Assembly (NCBI RefSeq): GCF_004103755.1
Contig: NZ_CP035283.1
Span: 1,550,001 to 1,614,000 of the forward strand
Source of the DNA: Caproiciproducens sp. NJN-50
Lineage (GTDB): Bacteria; Bacillota; Clostridia; Oscillospirales; Acutalibacteraceae
Direction of reading: 5' to 3'
DNA length: 64,000 nt
Shown here in pieces: positions 7,648 to 20,399 of this stretch. The notes below the pieces were generated by a model. It had not been told where the DNA came from, did not search any database, and saw only the letters and a program-made list of their open reading frames with translations. Position 1 is the stretch's first letter. Each line of letters starts with the position of its first letter. A program made the translations under genes and the position numbers.

Positions 7648-8274
7648 ATGGAGGAAGAATATCTGACGCTGAAAGTTGCCGCCTCCGCGGAGTTCACGGA
7701 ACGCCGTTCCAGATTCATTAGCGACTGCGCGCCCGTATCCAATGAGGAAGAAGCGGCCGCCTTTCTTCAGGAAGTGAAATCCCACCGCAGGGACGCAAAT
7801 CATCACGTATACGCTTATAGCCTCAGGCAGGGACATATCACGCGGCATTCAGACGATGGGGAACCGCAGGGGACTGCCGGTTTGCCGGTGCTGGATGTGC
7901 TGCGGAAATCCGGGGTTACGGACGCGGCGGTTGTCGTCACCCGCTATTTCGGGGGCATCCTGCTTGGAACCGGCGGCCTGGTGCGGGCATATTCCCATGC
8001 GGCTTCGCTTGCGCTGGAGCAATCCGGGATCGCCGTGATGAAGCTCTGCTCCGTGCTGGAGGTTTGCTGCAGCTACGCACAGTATTCTTTCGTCTGCGCG
8101 CTGATTCCTCAGCACGGCGGAAATATTGAGCAGTCCGATTACACCGAGTCCGTGCGGATCCGCTTTTACATGGAAAACGGAAATATAAAAAATTTCAAAG
8201 ATGCTTTGTCCGACGCAACCTGCGGAGCATGTTCGGCAGCGGTAATTACTCAAAAATATTTTGATTTCAGCTGA
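7648..8274 (+). CDS. YigZ/IMPACT family protein (UPF0029)
   Basis: A 208-residue protein of the YigZ/IMPACT family. The N-terminal domain has the family blocks RRSRFIS, ANHHVYAYSL, DDGEPQGTAG and VVVTRYFGGILLGTGGLVRAY. A smaller C-terminal domain (EF-G domain IV-like in known structures) follows. Its bacterial role is poorly defined; links to translation or to proline-peptide metabolism have been proposed for relatives. The ATG at 7648 follows AGGGGGAA by five bases. Earlier in-frame codons read into the right end of the IS element and are not real. The IS insertion lies directly upstream, so the original promoter may have been displaced. Confidence 0.88.
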   Translation: MEEEYLTLKVAASAEFTERRSRFISDCAPVSNEEEAAAFLQEVKSHRRDANHHVYAYSLRQGHITRHSDDGEPQGTAGLPVLDVLRKSGVTDAAVVVTRYFGGILLGTGGLVRAYSHAASLALEQSGIAVMKLCSVLEVCCSYAQYSFVCALIPQHGGNIEQSDYTESVRIRFYMENGNIKNFKDALSDATCGACSAAVITQKYFDFS

Positions 8275-8350
8275 TTTTTTTATTTCAGGTAAAGGAAAAG
8301 AATGAGAATTCGCGTATAATGCTGTGAGCGCACGGAAAGGGGAGTCTTTG

Positions 8351-9346
8351 ATGACGGTTTGCGAACGGGTACAAAAGCTGGAAGAGCAGACCCTTTCACC
8401 TTATGCGATGCTTTCGAAAAATTCGGCGGGGCGCAAAGTACCTGAAGAGGAATGTGATCTGCGGACTCCGTATCAAAGAGACCGGGACCGGATCATCCAC
8501 TGCAAGGCTTTCCGCCGGTTAAAGCATAAAACGCAGGTATTCCTTTCCCCCGAGGGGGACCACTACAGAACGCGCCTGACCCATACGCTGGAAGTCGCTC
8601 AGATCGCGCGGACGATTGCGCGCGCATTGTGCCTGAATGAAGACCTCACGGAGGCCATTTCGCTGGGGCACGATCTGGGACATACCCCCTTCGGGCACGC
8701 GGGGGAACGGGCTCTGAACGAGATTGTTCCGGGTGGGTTCCGGCATTATGAACAGAGCGTGCGGGTCGTGGAGCGGCTTGAAAAGGGCGGAAGGGGCCTG
8801 AACCTGACCAAAGAGGTGCGAAACGGGATTCTGTGTCATACTTCGGGCACGGAGGCGGTGACGATGGAAGGGCGGATCGTCCGCACGGCCGACCGGATCG
8901 CTTACCTCAACCATGATATCGACGACGCCGAACGCGCCGGGGTGCTGACGGAGGGAGAGATTCCGCCGGAAATCACCGAGGTGCTTGGCCACAAAAAGTC
9001 AAAACGGATCGACACGCTGGTGCGCTCCGTGGTGGCGAACAGCGGAGAAGGAACCGTCCGGATGGCTCCGGAGATTCAAGAAGCGTTTGATCTTTTAAAT
9101 GAGTATATGTACCGCAGCGTTTATCAAAACCCTTATGCGAAAGGGGAGGAACGAAAAGTTCCAAATTTGATCGGTATTTTATTCGGGTTCCTGCAGAAAC
9201 CGGAAAACCTGCCGGAAGATATGCGCAGGATTGCGGAACAGGAGGGCTGCGCGCGGGCGGCCTGCGATTTTATCGCGGGAATGACGGACCATTATGCCGT
9301 TGAGCTGTTTAAATCGATTTACATTCCGGCCTCCTGGAGGTTTTAG
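8351..9346 (+). CDS. dgt: Deoxyguanosinetriphosphate triphosphohydrolase-like HD protein
   Basis: A 331-residue HD-superfamily enzyme of the dGTPase-like group, which removes triphosphate from dNTPs. The signature blocks are FRRLKHKTQVF, RLTHTLEVAQIA (first metal histidine), LGHDLGHTPFGHAGE (the HD pair and following histidine) and RIAYLNHDIDDA (final metal aspartate). All metal ligands are intact. The ATG at 8351 has AAGGGGAG upstream. A TATAAT lies at 8315-8320 without a clear -35 box, and a GTG at 8324 would fall at the transcription start. The gene is 32 bases upstream of dnaG and is found beside it in many Firmicutes. The exact dNTP preference cannot be read from sequence. Confidence 0.88.
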   Translation: MTVCERVQKLEEQTLSPYAMLSKNSAGRKVPEEECDLRTPYQRDRDRIIHCKAFRRLKHKTQVFLSPEGDHYRTRLTHTLEVAQIARTIARALCLNEDLTEAISLGHDLGHTPFGHAGERALNEIVPGGFRHYEQSVRVVERLEKGGRGLNLTKEVRNGILCHTSGTEAVTMEGRIVRTADRIAYLNHDIDDAERAGVLTEGEIPPEITEVLGHKKSKRIDTLVRSVVANSGEGTVRMAPEIQEAFDLLNEYMYRSVYQNPYAKGEERKVPNLIGILFGFLQKPENLPEDMRRIAEQEGCARAACDFIAGMTDHYAVELFKSIYIPASWRF

Positions 9347-9378
9347 ATGGCCGGGTGACCGAAAAGGGAGGTGGGAAT

Positions 9379-11136
9379 ATGCCGTTGCCGGAATTATTTC
9401 TTCAGGAATTGAAGGCTCGGAGCGATCTTGCGGAGATTGCGTCGAGTTATGTCAGCCTGAAGCGCAGCGGCAGAAATCTGGTCGGGCTCTGCCCGTTTCA
9501 CAGCGAGAAATCGCCGTCTTTCAACATTTATCCCGAAAACGGTTCGTTTTACTGCTTTGGGTGCGGCGCGGGCGGCGATGTGATTACCTTTGTCCGCCGG
9601 ATCGAGAATCTCGACTATATGGAGGCAATCCGGTTCCTGGCGCAGCGGGCCGGTATGCAGGTCCCGGAAGCGGAGGCCGACAACGGAATGGCAAGGCTGC
9701 GTACGCGCATCCTTGAGATCAACAGGGAGACCGCTCGGTTTTACTATTCCGTGCTGAACTCGGACGCGGGCCGCGAGGGCAGGGAATATTTCAGCCGCAG
9801 AGCCCTGAAGCCGGAAACGGTCCGGCATTTCGGTCTCGGGTACTCGCCGGTTTCCCGATTTGCCCTGGTCGACCTGCTTGAAAGAAAAGGATACGTGCAA
9901 AATGAGATGATTCTGGCCAATGTCGCGTTTCAAAGCAGAAATGGAAAGGCGGTCGACCGCTTTTTCGGCAGAGTCATGTTTCCGATTATCGACCTGCGAG
10001 GCAATGTGGTGGCGTTCGGAGGAAGGACCCTGGGAGATGACAAGCCCAAATATCTGAATACTTCCGAGACGCCCGCATTCAGTAAAGGGAGCATGCTTTT
10101 CGCCCTTAATTTTGCCAAGAACTGCAATACGGGCAGGCTGATTTTATGCGAGGGATATATGGATGTGATCGCGCTGCATCAGGCGGGATTCCGGGAGGCG
10201 GTCGCCACGCTCGGCACCTCGCTGACTCCGGCGCAGGCGCGGCTCATGGCCCGGTACGCAAAAGAGGTTGTCGTCTGCTATGACTCCGACGAGCCGGGAC
10301 AAAAGGCTGCTTCGCGGGCGATCCCGATTCTGCGGGACGCCGGGCTGATCGTCCGTGTGCTGACGGTAGAAGGGGGCAAAGACCCGGACGAATACATAAA
10401 GGCAAACGGGCCGGTCAAATTCAAGCAGCTTCTCGATTCCTGCGGCAATGACGTGGAATATCGTTTGCAGAAGGCGAAGCAGGGCCGGAATTTGCAGAAT
10501 CCGGAGCAGCGGGTTGAATACCTCAATGCCGCCGCCTCCATTCTGGCCACTTTGGAGAACCGCATCGAACAGGAAGTCTACGCGGGGCGCCTCGCACAAG
10601 AGGCAGGAATTGCCACCTCTGCGGTGATGAACCAGATTCAGGCCTTCGGCAAGAAGAACCGTAAAAAGCAGATAAAGAAGCAGTTCCAGGCGGCTCAGCG
10701 GCAGGCCGCCGGCCTGCAGGACCGCGTGAATCCGGAAAAAGCGGAAAATCTCCGCGCGGCGGTCGCGGAGGAAGCGCTGATTGCTCATTTGCTGAAATTT
10801 CCGGAATCCGCTGAGAAAATAACCTCTCAATTGCCGCCTGAAAAATTTATTACAGCGTTTAACCGCCGTGTATATGCGATAATTGTGGGCAGAATTACAG
10901 ATGGAAAGTCAGTCGGCCTTGCGGAATTATCGGAAGAATTTACCATGGATGAAATTTCATCCATCGCGCGGATTTTAGCGGCGCAGGACGGCATTACGCT
11001 GACAGGGCAGGATGTGCAGGAATACATCAGTATTATTTCCCAGGAAAATGATAAAAAAATGATTACCCGGGACGAATCGATACGGGCTGAGGAAATAGAG
11101 GATTACCTTAAAAGATTAAGGCAGCAGAAGAAATAG
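9379..11136 (+). CDS. dnaG: DNA primase
   Basis: DnaG makes the RNA primers for DNA replication. The N-terminal zinc ribbon is present (CPFH, then CFGCGAGGD about 20 residues later). The catalytic core and TOPRIM motifs (ILCEGYMDVIALHQAG and VVCYDSDEPGQKAA) follow, and a C-terminal helicase-interaction region completes 585 residues. The start is the ATG at 9379 with GGGAGGTG just upstream; an in-frame ATG-like codon at 9355 lies before that site. It stands directly before sigA, as in the classical macromolecular-synthesis operon, but without rpsU. Confidence 0.96.
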   Translation: MPLPELFLQELKARSDLAEIASSYVSLKRSGRNLVGLCPFHSEKSPSFNIYPENGSFYCFGCGAGGDVITFVRRIENLDYMEAIRFLAQRAGMQVPEAEADNGMARLRTRILEINRETARFYYSVLNSDAGREGREYFSRRALKPETVRHFGLGYSPVSRFALVDLLERKGYVQNEMILANVAFQSRNGKAVDRFFGRVMFPIIDLRGNVVAFGGRTLGDDKPKYLNTSETPAFSKGSMLFALNFAKNCNTGRLILCEGYMDVIALHQAGFREAVATLGTSLTPAQARLMARYAKEVVVCYDSDEPGQKAASRAIPILRDAGLIVRVLTVEGGKDPDEYIKANGPVKFKQLLDSCGNDVEYRLQKAKQGRNLQNPEQRVEYLNAAASILATLENRIEQEVYAGRLAQEAGIATSAVMNQIQAFGKKNRKKQIKKQFQAAQRQAAGLQDRVNPEKAENLRAAVAEEALIAHLLKFPESAEKITSQLPPEKFITAFNRRVYAIIVGRITDGKSVGLAELSEEFTMDEISSIARILAAQDGITLTGQDVQEYISIISQENDKKMITRDESIRAEEIEDYLKRLRQQKK

Positions 11137-11146
11137 GGGGACAAAT

Positions 11147-12241
11147 ATGGCGATGCCTGACAAGAAAACGGTGATCAGGGAACTGATCGAGCAGGGAAAG
11201 TCCAAGGGACAGCTTTCCACAAAGGAAATTCTTGATGCTCTCGGCGAACTGGATTTTGATCCGGAGCAAATAGAAAAATTTTATGATACATTGGAGTCCC
11301 AGGGAGTGGAAATCGTCGAGGATTTCGGCGACGAGCCGCTGGACGATCTTGAAATCGACCCTAAAATAGTCGAAAGTGAAGATTTGGAATCCGCTCTCAG
11401 CACGGAAGGAATTGCAATCGACGACCCGGTCAAGGTCTATTTGAAGGAAATCGGAAGAGTGCCCCTGTTGACGCCGGAAGAAGAAATCGACCTTGCGATC
11501 CGCATTTCAAGCGGGGACGAGGCGGCGAAGAAAAGGCTGTCGGAAGCAAACCTGCGTTTGGTTGTCAGCATCGCGAAGCGCTACCTCGGCAGGGGGATGC
11601 AGTTTTTGGATCTGATTCAGGAAGGAAATCTGGGACTGATCAAAGCGGTGGAAAAATTCGACTATACCAAGGGTTTTAAATTTTCCACGTATGCGACCTG
11701 GTGGATCCGTCAGGCAATCACCCGCGCGATCGCGGATCAGGCCAGAACCATCCGGATCCCGGTTCACATGGTGGAAACCATCAACAAGGTGAAGAAAGTT
11801 TCCAGCCAGCTGCTGCACACCAACGGCCATGAGCCGACGGCGGATGAAATATCTTTTGAACTGGATATGCCCGTGGAAAAGGTCCGTGAAATCATGCGCG
11901 TTGCGCAGGAGCCTGTTTCGCTGGAAACGCCGATCGGAGAGGAAGAGGACAGCCATTTGGGGGATTTTATCCCGGACGACGATGCCCCGGCCCCGGCGGA
12001 CGCCGCCTCTCACACATTGCTGAAAGAACAGCTTGCGGATGTGCTGGACACGCTGACTCCGCGCGAAGAAAAGGTGCTTCGTCTGCGTTTCGGTCTGGAG
12101 GACGGGCGTTCCCGCACGCTGGAGGAAGTGGGGAAGGAATTCAACGTGACGAGGGAACGCATCCGTCAGATCGAGGCAAAGGCGCTCCGGAAGCTCCGCC
12201 ATCCGAGCCGCAGCAAAAAGCTGAAAGACTTTCTGGATTAA
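11147..12241 (+). CDS. sigA: Primary RNA polymerase sigma factor (RpoD/SigA)
   Basis: A 364-residue housekeeping sigma factor. Region 1.1 (residues 1-85) is followed by region 1.2 (DPVKVYLKEIGRVPLL). Region 2 is very conserved: RLVVSIAKRYLGRGMQFLDL, then KGFKFSTYATWWIRQAI for -10 recognition and melting. Region 4.2 has VTRERIRQIEAKALRKLRHP for -35 recognition. The near-consensus promoters across this window match what such a factor reads. AGGGGGA lies six bases before the ATG. The gene is 10 bases after dnaG, so the two are almost certainly cotranscribed, and a small Rrf2 regulator follows 15 bases later. Confidence 0.97.
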   Translation: MAMPDKKTVIRELIEQGKSKGQLSTKEILDALGELDFDPEQIEKFYDTLESQGVEIVEDFGDEPLDDLEIDPKIVESEDLESALSTEGIAIDDPVKVYLKEIGRVPLLTPEEEIDLAIRISSGDEAAKKRLSEANLRLVVSIAKRYLGRGMQFLDLIQEGNLGLIKAVEKFDYTKGFKFSTYATWWIRQAITRAIADQARTIRIPVHMVETINKVKKVSSQLLHTNGHEPTADEISFELDMPVEKVREIMRVAQEPVSLETPIGEEEDSHLGDFIPDDDAPAPADAASHTLLKEQLADVLDTLTPREEKVLRLRFGLEDGRSRTLEEVGKEFNVTRERIRQIEAKALRKLRHPSRSKKLKDFLD

Positions 12242-12256
12242 GGACGGTTTTTCATT

Positions 12257-12664
12257 ATGGTTTTGACACTTGAAGCCGACTACGCGGTCCGCATTGTGGA
12301 CGAGCTGGCGCAGTCGAAACAGAAAATCGACGCACGGACCCTTTCGGAACACACGCGCGTCCCTCTGCGATTCGCCCTGAAAATACTGCGGAAACTGGTT
12401 GCTTCGGGGCTGATTGTGTCCTATAAAGGCGCGCATGGAGGTTACATGCTGGCCGGTCCGGCGGAAAAAATCACGCTCCGCCAGGTCATTGAGTCAGTGG
12501 AGGGGCCCTATATGCTCAGCCGCTGCCAGCAGGACGACTACAGCTGCACTCATGACACCTGCTGCCGCTTTCATGAAATTTATGACGAAATTTCATTGAT
12601 TGTGAGAAATAAGCTGGAATCGTATACATTTGGGTCCGTGGACTGCAAAAAAAAGAATTCATAA
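12257..12664 (+). CDS. Rrf2-family transcriptional regulator, probable Fe-S type
   Basis: A 135-residue winged-helix protein of the Rrf2 family (relatives: IscR, NsrR, CymR). The N-terminal helix-turn-helix region and the wing segment YKGAHGGYMLA are typical. Cys90, Cys97, Cys102, Cys103 and His106 sit where IscR-type members bind an Fe-S cluster, though the spacing (C-x6-C-x4-CC-x2-H) differs slightly from IscR. It probably senses iron-sulfur status, redox or NO. It follows sigA by 15 bases and is followed by a terminator, so it is the last gene of the dnaG-sigA unit. No isc or suf genes are in the window, so the targets are unknown. Confidence 0.85.
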   Translation: MVLTLEADYAVRIVDELAQSKQKIDARTLSEHTRVPLRFALKILRKLVASGLIVSYKGAHGGYMLAGPAEKITLRQVIESVEGPYMLSRCQQDDYSCTHDTCCRFHEIYDEISLIVRNKLESYTFGSVDCKKKNS

Positions 12665-12677
12665 AGGATTGCACATA

Positions 12678-12706
12678 AAAAAGCCGGAGTCTACCCCCGG
12701 CTTTTT
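12678..12706 (+). terminator. Terminator after the dnaG-sigA-rrf2 unit
   Basis: Stem AAAAAGCCGG/CCGGCTTTTT (12678-12687 with 12697-12706), the last arm ending in a run of five Ts. Confidence 0.88.
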
Positions 12707-12745
12707 ACTATCATAACTAAAATCTTAAATAACTCAAAAAATTAC

Positions 12746-12774
12746 TTGACAACCACCATATATTGTAATAAAAT
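12746..12774 (+). promoter_or_regulatory. Sigma-A promoter of rpoBC
   Basis: TTGACA, 17 bases, TAAAAT. The leader from the predicted start (~12781) to the rpoB ATG is about 170 bases; no gene and no convincing hairpin was seen in it. Confidence 0.8.
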
Positions 12775-12952
12775 AATATACTGCATCATCATGGAAACTT
12801 ATACGCAACACGATTTGTATCTATCATATCACAAGTCCCGCAAAAAGGCAATAGTTTATCCGGAGTATAATAAAATCGTAAGATACATGAAAACTTTTTG
12901 TGCTTAATTTATGCCGCGGAATGTCAAATCTATGAATGGAGTGATTGAGCCA

Positions 12953-15900
12953 ATGGTGAATGTCAAACCGGTTAGGGTTGGCAAAAATACCCGAATGAGT
13001 TTTGCGCGTATTGACGAAGTCCTTGATATGCCTAATCTTATCGAAGTACAGAAAAAGTCCTATCAGTGGTTTCTCGACGAAGGACTCAAAGAAGTCTTCA
13101 AGGAAGTTTCCGGCATTACGGATTACACGGGCAATCTCGTGCTCGATTTTGTCGACTACAAGCTGGATGCCGACAAGCCGAATTACAGCGTGGAAGAATG
13201 CAAGGAACGCGATGCCACTTACTCCGCGGCACTGCGGGTCACGGCGCGGCTGCTCAATAAGGAAAGCGGCGAAATTAAGGAATCCGAAGTTTTTATGGGG
13301 GATTTTCCCCTGATGACCGACAGCGGCACCTTTGTCATCAACGGGGCCGAGCGCGTCATTGTTTCTCAGTTGGTCCGTTCGCCGGGCGTTTACTATAAAA
13401 TGGAGTACGACAAGACCGGTAAGGAGCTTTACAGTTCCACCGTCATCCCGAACCGCGGCGCATGGCTGGAGTATGAAAGCGACGCGAACGACGTCTTCTA
13501 TGTGCGCATTGATAAAAACCGCAAAATACCGGTGACCGTTTTCATCCGCTCCCTTGGGCTCGGTTCGGACGAGGATATCCGCGAATATTTCGGCAGCGAC
13601 GAACGGATGGAAGCGACGATCGCCAAGGATCCCTGTAAAAACATGGAAGAGGCCCTGTTTGAGATTTACAGGAAGCTCCGCCCGAGCGAGCCGCCGACCA
13701 TAGAAAGCGCACAGGCTCACATCAACAGCCTGTTTTTTGATGCCCGCCGGTACGATCTGTCCCGCGTGGGACGCTATAAATACAATAAAAAGCTGAATCT
13801 TGCAGGGCGTATCGCCGGGCAGGTCCTCTCCCGCCCGATCGCGGATCCCCGCACGGGGGAGCTGCTTGCGGAGGCCGAAACCGCCGTTTCCCGCGAGCTT
13901 GCCGAGCAGATTGACAACGCCGGCGTTTCGGTTGCCTTCGTACAGGTCGGGGACCGCGAGGTAAAAGTGATTTCCAACGGAATGGTCGACATTCAAAATT
14001 TCGTTTCCTTCGATGCGAAAGCGGAATGTGAGATCAATGAAAGAGTCCGTTTCACTATCTTGAATGAGATTTTGGAATCCAGCTCCAATGACGATGAGAT
14101 CAAGGAGAAAATCATCGCGCGAGCCGACGAACTGATTCCGAAGCATATCATTATCGACGATATTTTCGCTTCGATCAATTATATGAACTGTCTTGCGGTC
14201 GGTCTTGGAACAGTGGACGACATCGACCACCTTGGCAACCGCCGCATCCGCTCCGTCGGCGAGCTGCTGCAAAACCAGTTCCGCATCGGGTTTTCCCGTC
14301 TGGAACGCGTGATCCGCGAGCGCATGACTCTCCAGGCGCAGGACCTTGAGGTCCTCACGCCCCATTCCCTGATCAATATCCGCCCCGTGGTCGCAGCGAT
14401 CCGTGAGTTTTTCGGTTCTTCCCCGCTGTCCCAGTTTATGGATCAGACCAACCCGCTGGCGGAGTTGACCCACAAGCGCCGTCTCTCCGCGCTGGGCCCC
14501 GGCGGCCTTTCGAGAGACCGCGCCGGATTCGAGGTCCGCGACGTTCACTACACGCATTACGGGCGCATGTGCCCGATCGAGACGCCGGAAGGCCCCAATA
14601 TCGGACTGATTTCCTATCTGGCTACCTTTGCGCGGATCAATGAGTACGGCTTTATCGAAGCTCCGTTCCGCCGCGTAGACAAAAAGACCGGCGTGGTGAC
14701 CAAGGAAGTCGTTTATATGACGGCGGACGTCGAGGACAACTATATTGTCGCGCAGGCGAACGAACCTCTCGACGAAGTAGGGCATTTTGCCAACGCGAAG
14801 GTCAACGGCCGTTACCGTGACGAGTTTGTCGAAGTGGAACGGGAGCAAGCCGATTATATGGATGTTTCGCCCCGGATGGTCGTTTCCGTCGCGACGGCAA
14901 TGATTCCGTTTCTGGAAAACGACGACGCGAACCGCGCGCTGATGGGTTCCAACATGCAGCGGCAGGCGGTCCCTCTGCTGAAGACCGAATCTCCGATCGT
15001 CGGGACGGGCATGGAATTCAAAGCGGGCGTCGACTCCGGAGTCTGCGTGCTTGCGAAACGCAGCGGCGTGGTCCGGAGCGTATCCGCGGATGAAATAAAA
15101 ATTCTTGCGGACAACGGGGAGACCGACACCTATCATGTCATTAAATTTATGCGGTCCAATCAGGGAACATGCATCAATCAGGTGCCGATTGTCGATCTGA
15201 ACGATCGCGTCGCGGCCGGCGACGTGATCGCGGACGGACCCGCGACGAAGGACGGGGAGATCAGCCTCGGCAAAAACGCCCTGATCGGCTTTATGACCTG
15301 GGAAGGCTACAATTACGAGGACGCCGTTCTGATCAGTGAAAAGGTTGTTCGGGACGATGTGTTCACCTCCATCCACATTGAGGAATACGAAACCGAGGCC
15401 CGCGATACCAAGCTCGGCCCGGAGGAAATCACGCGCGACATCCCGAACGTCAACGAAGATCTGCTCCGCGACCTGGACGACGGCGGGATCATCCGCATCG
15501 GCGCGGAAGTCCGCGCGGGAGATATTCTGGTCGGCAAGGTCACGCCGAAGGGCGAGACGGAGCTGACGGCGGAGGAGCGGCTGCTCCGCGCCATTTTCGG
15601 CGAAAAGGCACGCGAAGTGCGCGACACTTCTCTCCGTGTTCCGCACGGTGAAAGCGGAATTGTCGTGGACGTCAAGGTTTTCACCCGCGAGAACAGCCAC
15701 GACGAGCTGAGCCCCGGAGTCAACAAGGTCGTCCGCTGCTATCTGGCGCAGAAGAGAAAGATCTCGGTCGGCGACAAGATGGCGGGCCGCCATGGGAACA
15801 AGGGTGTCGTTTCGCGCATCCTCCCTGTGGAGGATATGCCGTTCCTCCCCGACGGAACTCCGCTTGACATTGTCCTGAACCCTCTGGGCGTTCCATCCCG

Positions 15901-16708
15901 AATGAATATCGGCCAGGTGCTGGAAGTGCACCTCGGCCTTGCGGCGAAAGCGCTTGGCTGGAAAATTATGACTCCTGTCTTTGACGGCGCGCACGAAGAC
16001 GACATCGTCGAATGCCTGAAACAGGCCGGCAGAAGCCCGGACGGCAAAATTCAGCTTCGCGACGGGCGCACGGGAGAGGATTTTGACAATCCGGTCACAG
16101 TTGGATATATGTATTACCTGAAGCTCCATCACCTGGTCGACGATAAAATTCACGCGCGTTCCACCGGACCCTATTCCCTCGTTACGCAGCAGCCTTTGGG
16201 CGGCAAAGCCCAGTTCGGCGGGCAGCGCTTCGGTGAAATGGAGGTCTGGGCGCTGGAAGCGTACGGCGCTGCTTACACTCTGCAGGAAATCCTCACCGTC
16301 AAATCCGACGATGTGGTCGGCCGCGTAAAGACTTACGAGGCGATTGTCAAAGGTCAGAATATTCCGACGCCGGGGATCCCCGAATCCTTTAAAGTTCTGA
16401 TTAAGGAGCTTCAGTCCCTCGCCCTGGATGTAAAGGTACTGGATGTAAACAATGATGAAATCGATCTGAAGCAGAACTTTGATGAAGACGACGACATCGG
16501 GTTCAATCCTCAGGAGGAAAACTTCGACGAGCCGACGGTAGCGGATGGTGACTTTGAGGGCTTCTCTATGGAAGAGACAGAGGACGATGGTGAGCTTTTT
16601 GACGAATCCGACGGCTTTTCCGATGATGGAGGAGACGCTTCGGGCGATTCCGAAGATTTTGAGAAAGACGATCTGTTCGATTTGAATTCCGATGAAGATA
16701 AAACTTGA
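12953..16708 (+). CDS. rpoB: RNA polymerase beta subunit
   Basis: A 1251-residue beta subunit. The rifampicin-binding region reads SQFMDQTNPLAELTHKRRL around bases 14430-14490 with wild-type residues, so target-site resistance is not expected. The catalytic-cleft block GDKMAGRHGNKGV is near base 15770. The last ~75 residues are an unusually acidic tail rich in Asp, Glu and Phe with little hydrophobic core. The start is uncertain: ATGs at 12911, 12932 and 12953 are in frame, and 12953 is chosen because GGAG lies 11 bases before it. Unlike the common arrangement, rplJ and rplL do not precede it; it has its own promoter. rpoC follows after 17 bases. Confidence 0.97.
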   Translation: MVNVKPVRVGKNTRMSFARIDEVLDMPNLIEVQKKSYQWFLDEGLKEVFKEVSGITDYTGNLVLDFVDYKLDADKPNYSVEECKERDATYSAALRVTARLLNKESGEIKESEVFMGDFPLMTDSGTFVINGAERVIVSQLVRSPGVYYKMEYDKTGKELYSSTVIPNRGAWLEYESDANDVFYVRIDKNRKIPVTVFIRSLGLGSDEDIREYFGSDERMEATIAKDPCKNMEEALFEIYRKLRPSEPPTIESAQAHINSLFFDARRYDLSRVGRYKYNKKLNLAGRIAGQVLSRPIADPRTGELLAEAETAVSRELAEQIDNAGVSVAFVQVGDREVKVISNGMVDIQNFVSFDAKAECEINERVRFTILNEILESSSNDDEIKEKIIARADELIPKHIIIDDIFASINYMNCLAVGLGTVDDIDHLGNRRIRSVGELLQNQFRIGFSRLERVIRERMTLQAQDLEVLTPHSLINIRPVVAAIREFFGSSPLSQFMDQTNPLAELTHKRRLSALGPGGLSRDRAGFEVRDVHYTHYGRMCPIETPEGPNIGLISYLATFARINEYGFIEAPFRRVDKKTGVVTKEVVYMTADVEDNYIVAQANEPLDEVGHFANAKVNGRYRDEFVEVEREQADYMDVSPRMVVSVATAMIPFLENDDANRALMGSNMQRQAVPLLKTESPIVGTGMEFKAGVDSGVCVLAKRSGVVRSVSADEIKILADNGETDTYHVIKFMRSNQGTCINQVPIVDLNDRVAAGDVIADGPATKDGEISLGKNALIGFMTWEGYNYEDAVLISEKVVRDDVFTSIHIEEYETEARDTKLGPEEITRDIPNVNEDLLRDLDDGGIIRIGAEVRAGDILVGKVTPKGETELTAEERLLRAIFGEKAREVRDTSLRVPHGESGIVVDVKVFTRENSHDELSPGVNKVVRCYLAQKRKISVGDKMAGRHGNKGVVSRILPVEDMPFLPDGTPLDIVLNPLGVPSRMNIGQVLEVHLGLAAKALGWKIMTPVFDGAHEDDIVECLKQAGRSPDGKIQLRDGRTGEDFDNPVTVGYMYYLKLHHLVDDKIHARSTGPYSLVTQQPLGGKAQFGGQRFGEMEVWALEAYGAAYTLQEILTVKSDDVVGRVKTYEAIVKGQNIPTPGIPESFKVLIKELQSLALDVKVLDVNNDEIDLKQNFDEDDDIGFNPQEENFDEPTVADGDFEGFSMEETEDDGELFDESDGFSDDGGDASGDSEDFEKDDLFDLNSDEDKT

Positions 16709-16725
16709 CAGGAAGGGGTCGAAAT

Positions 16726-20268
<3,543 letters not shown>

Positions 20269-20347
20269 GCTTATAATGTAAAATTGTGATGGCTCCATAT
20301 CGGCCTTTCTGAAAAGTGCCGTTTTGGAGCGGAAGTCTGTTGTTGCA

Positions 20348-20369
20348 GCCGCCCGAAACCGGGCGGCTT
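20348..20369 (+). other. Hairpin in the rpsL leader
   Basis: A 9-bp perfect GC-rich stem (AGCCGCCCG/CGGGCGGCT) with loop AAAC, 31 bases before the rpsL ATG and within the ~115-base leader. No T-run follows, so it is not a classical terminator; it may serve RNA stability or autoregulation. Confidence 0.5.
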
Positions 20370-20399
20370 AACATAAATAATTTTGTTAGGAGGTGTCAT

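Noticed and set aside
12824..16153. Open frame of over 1,100 codons on the minus strand across rpoB
   Set aside because: It is the mirror of rpoB: the codon bias of the real gene leaves few stops on the other strand. The translation has no recognisable domain and no ribosome site.
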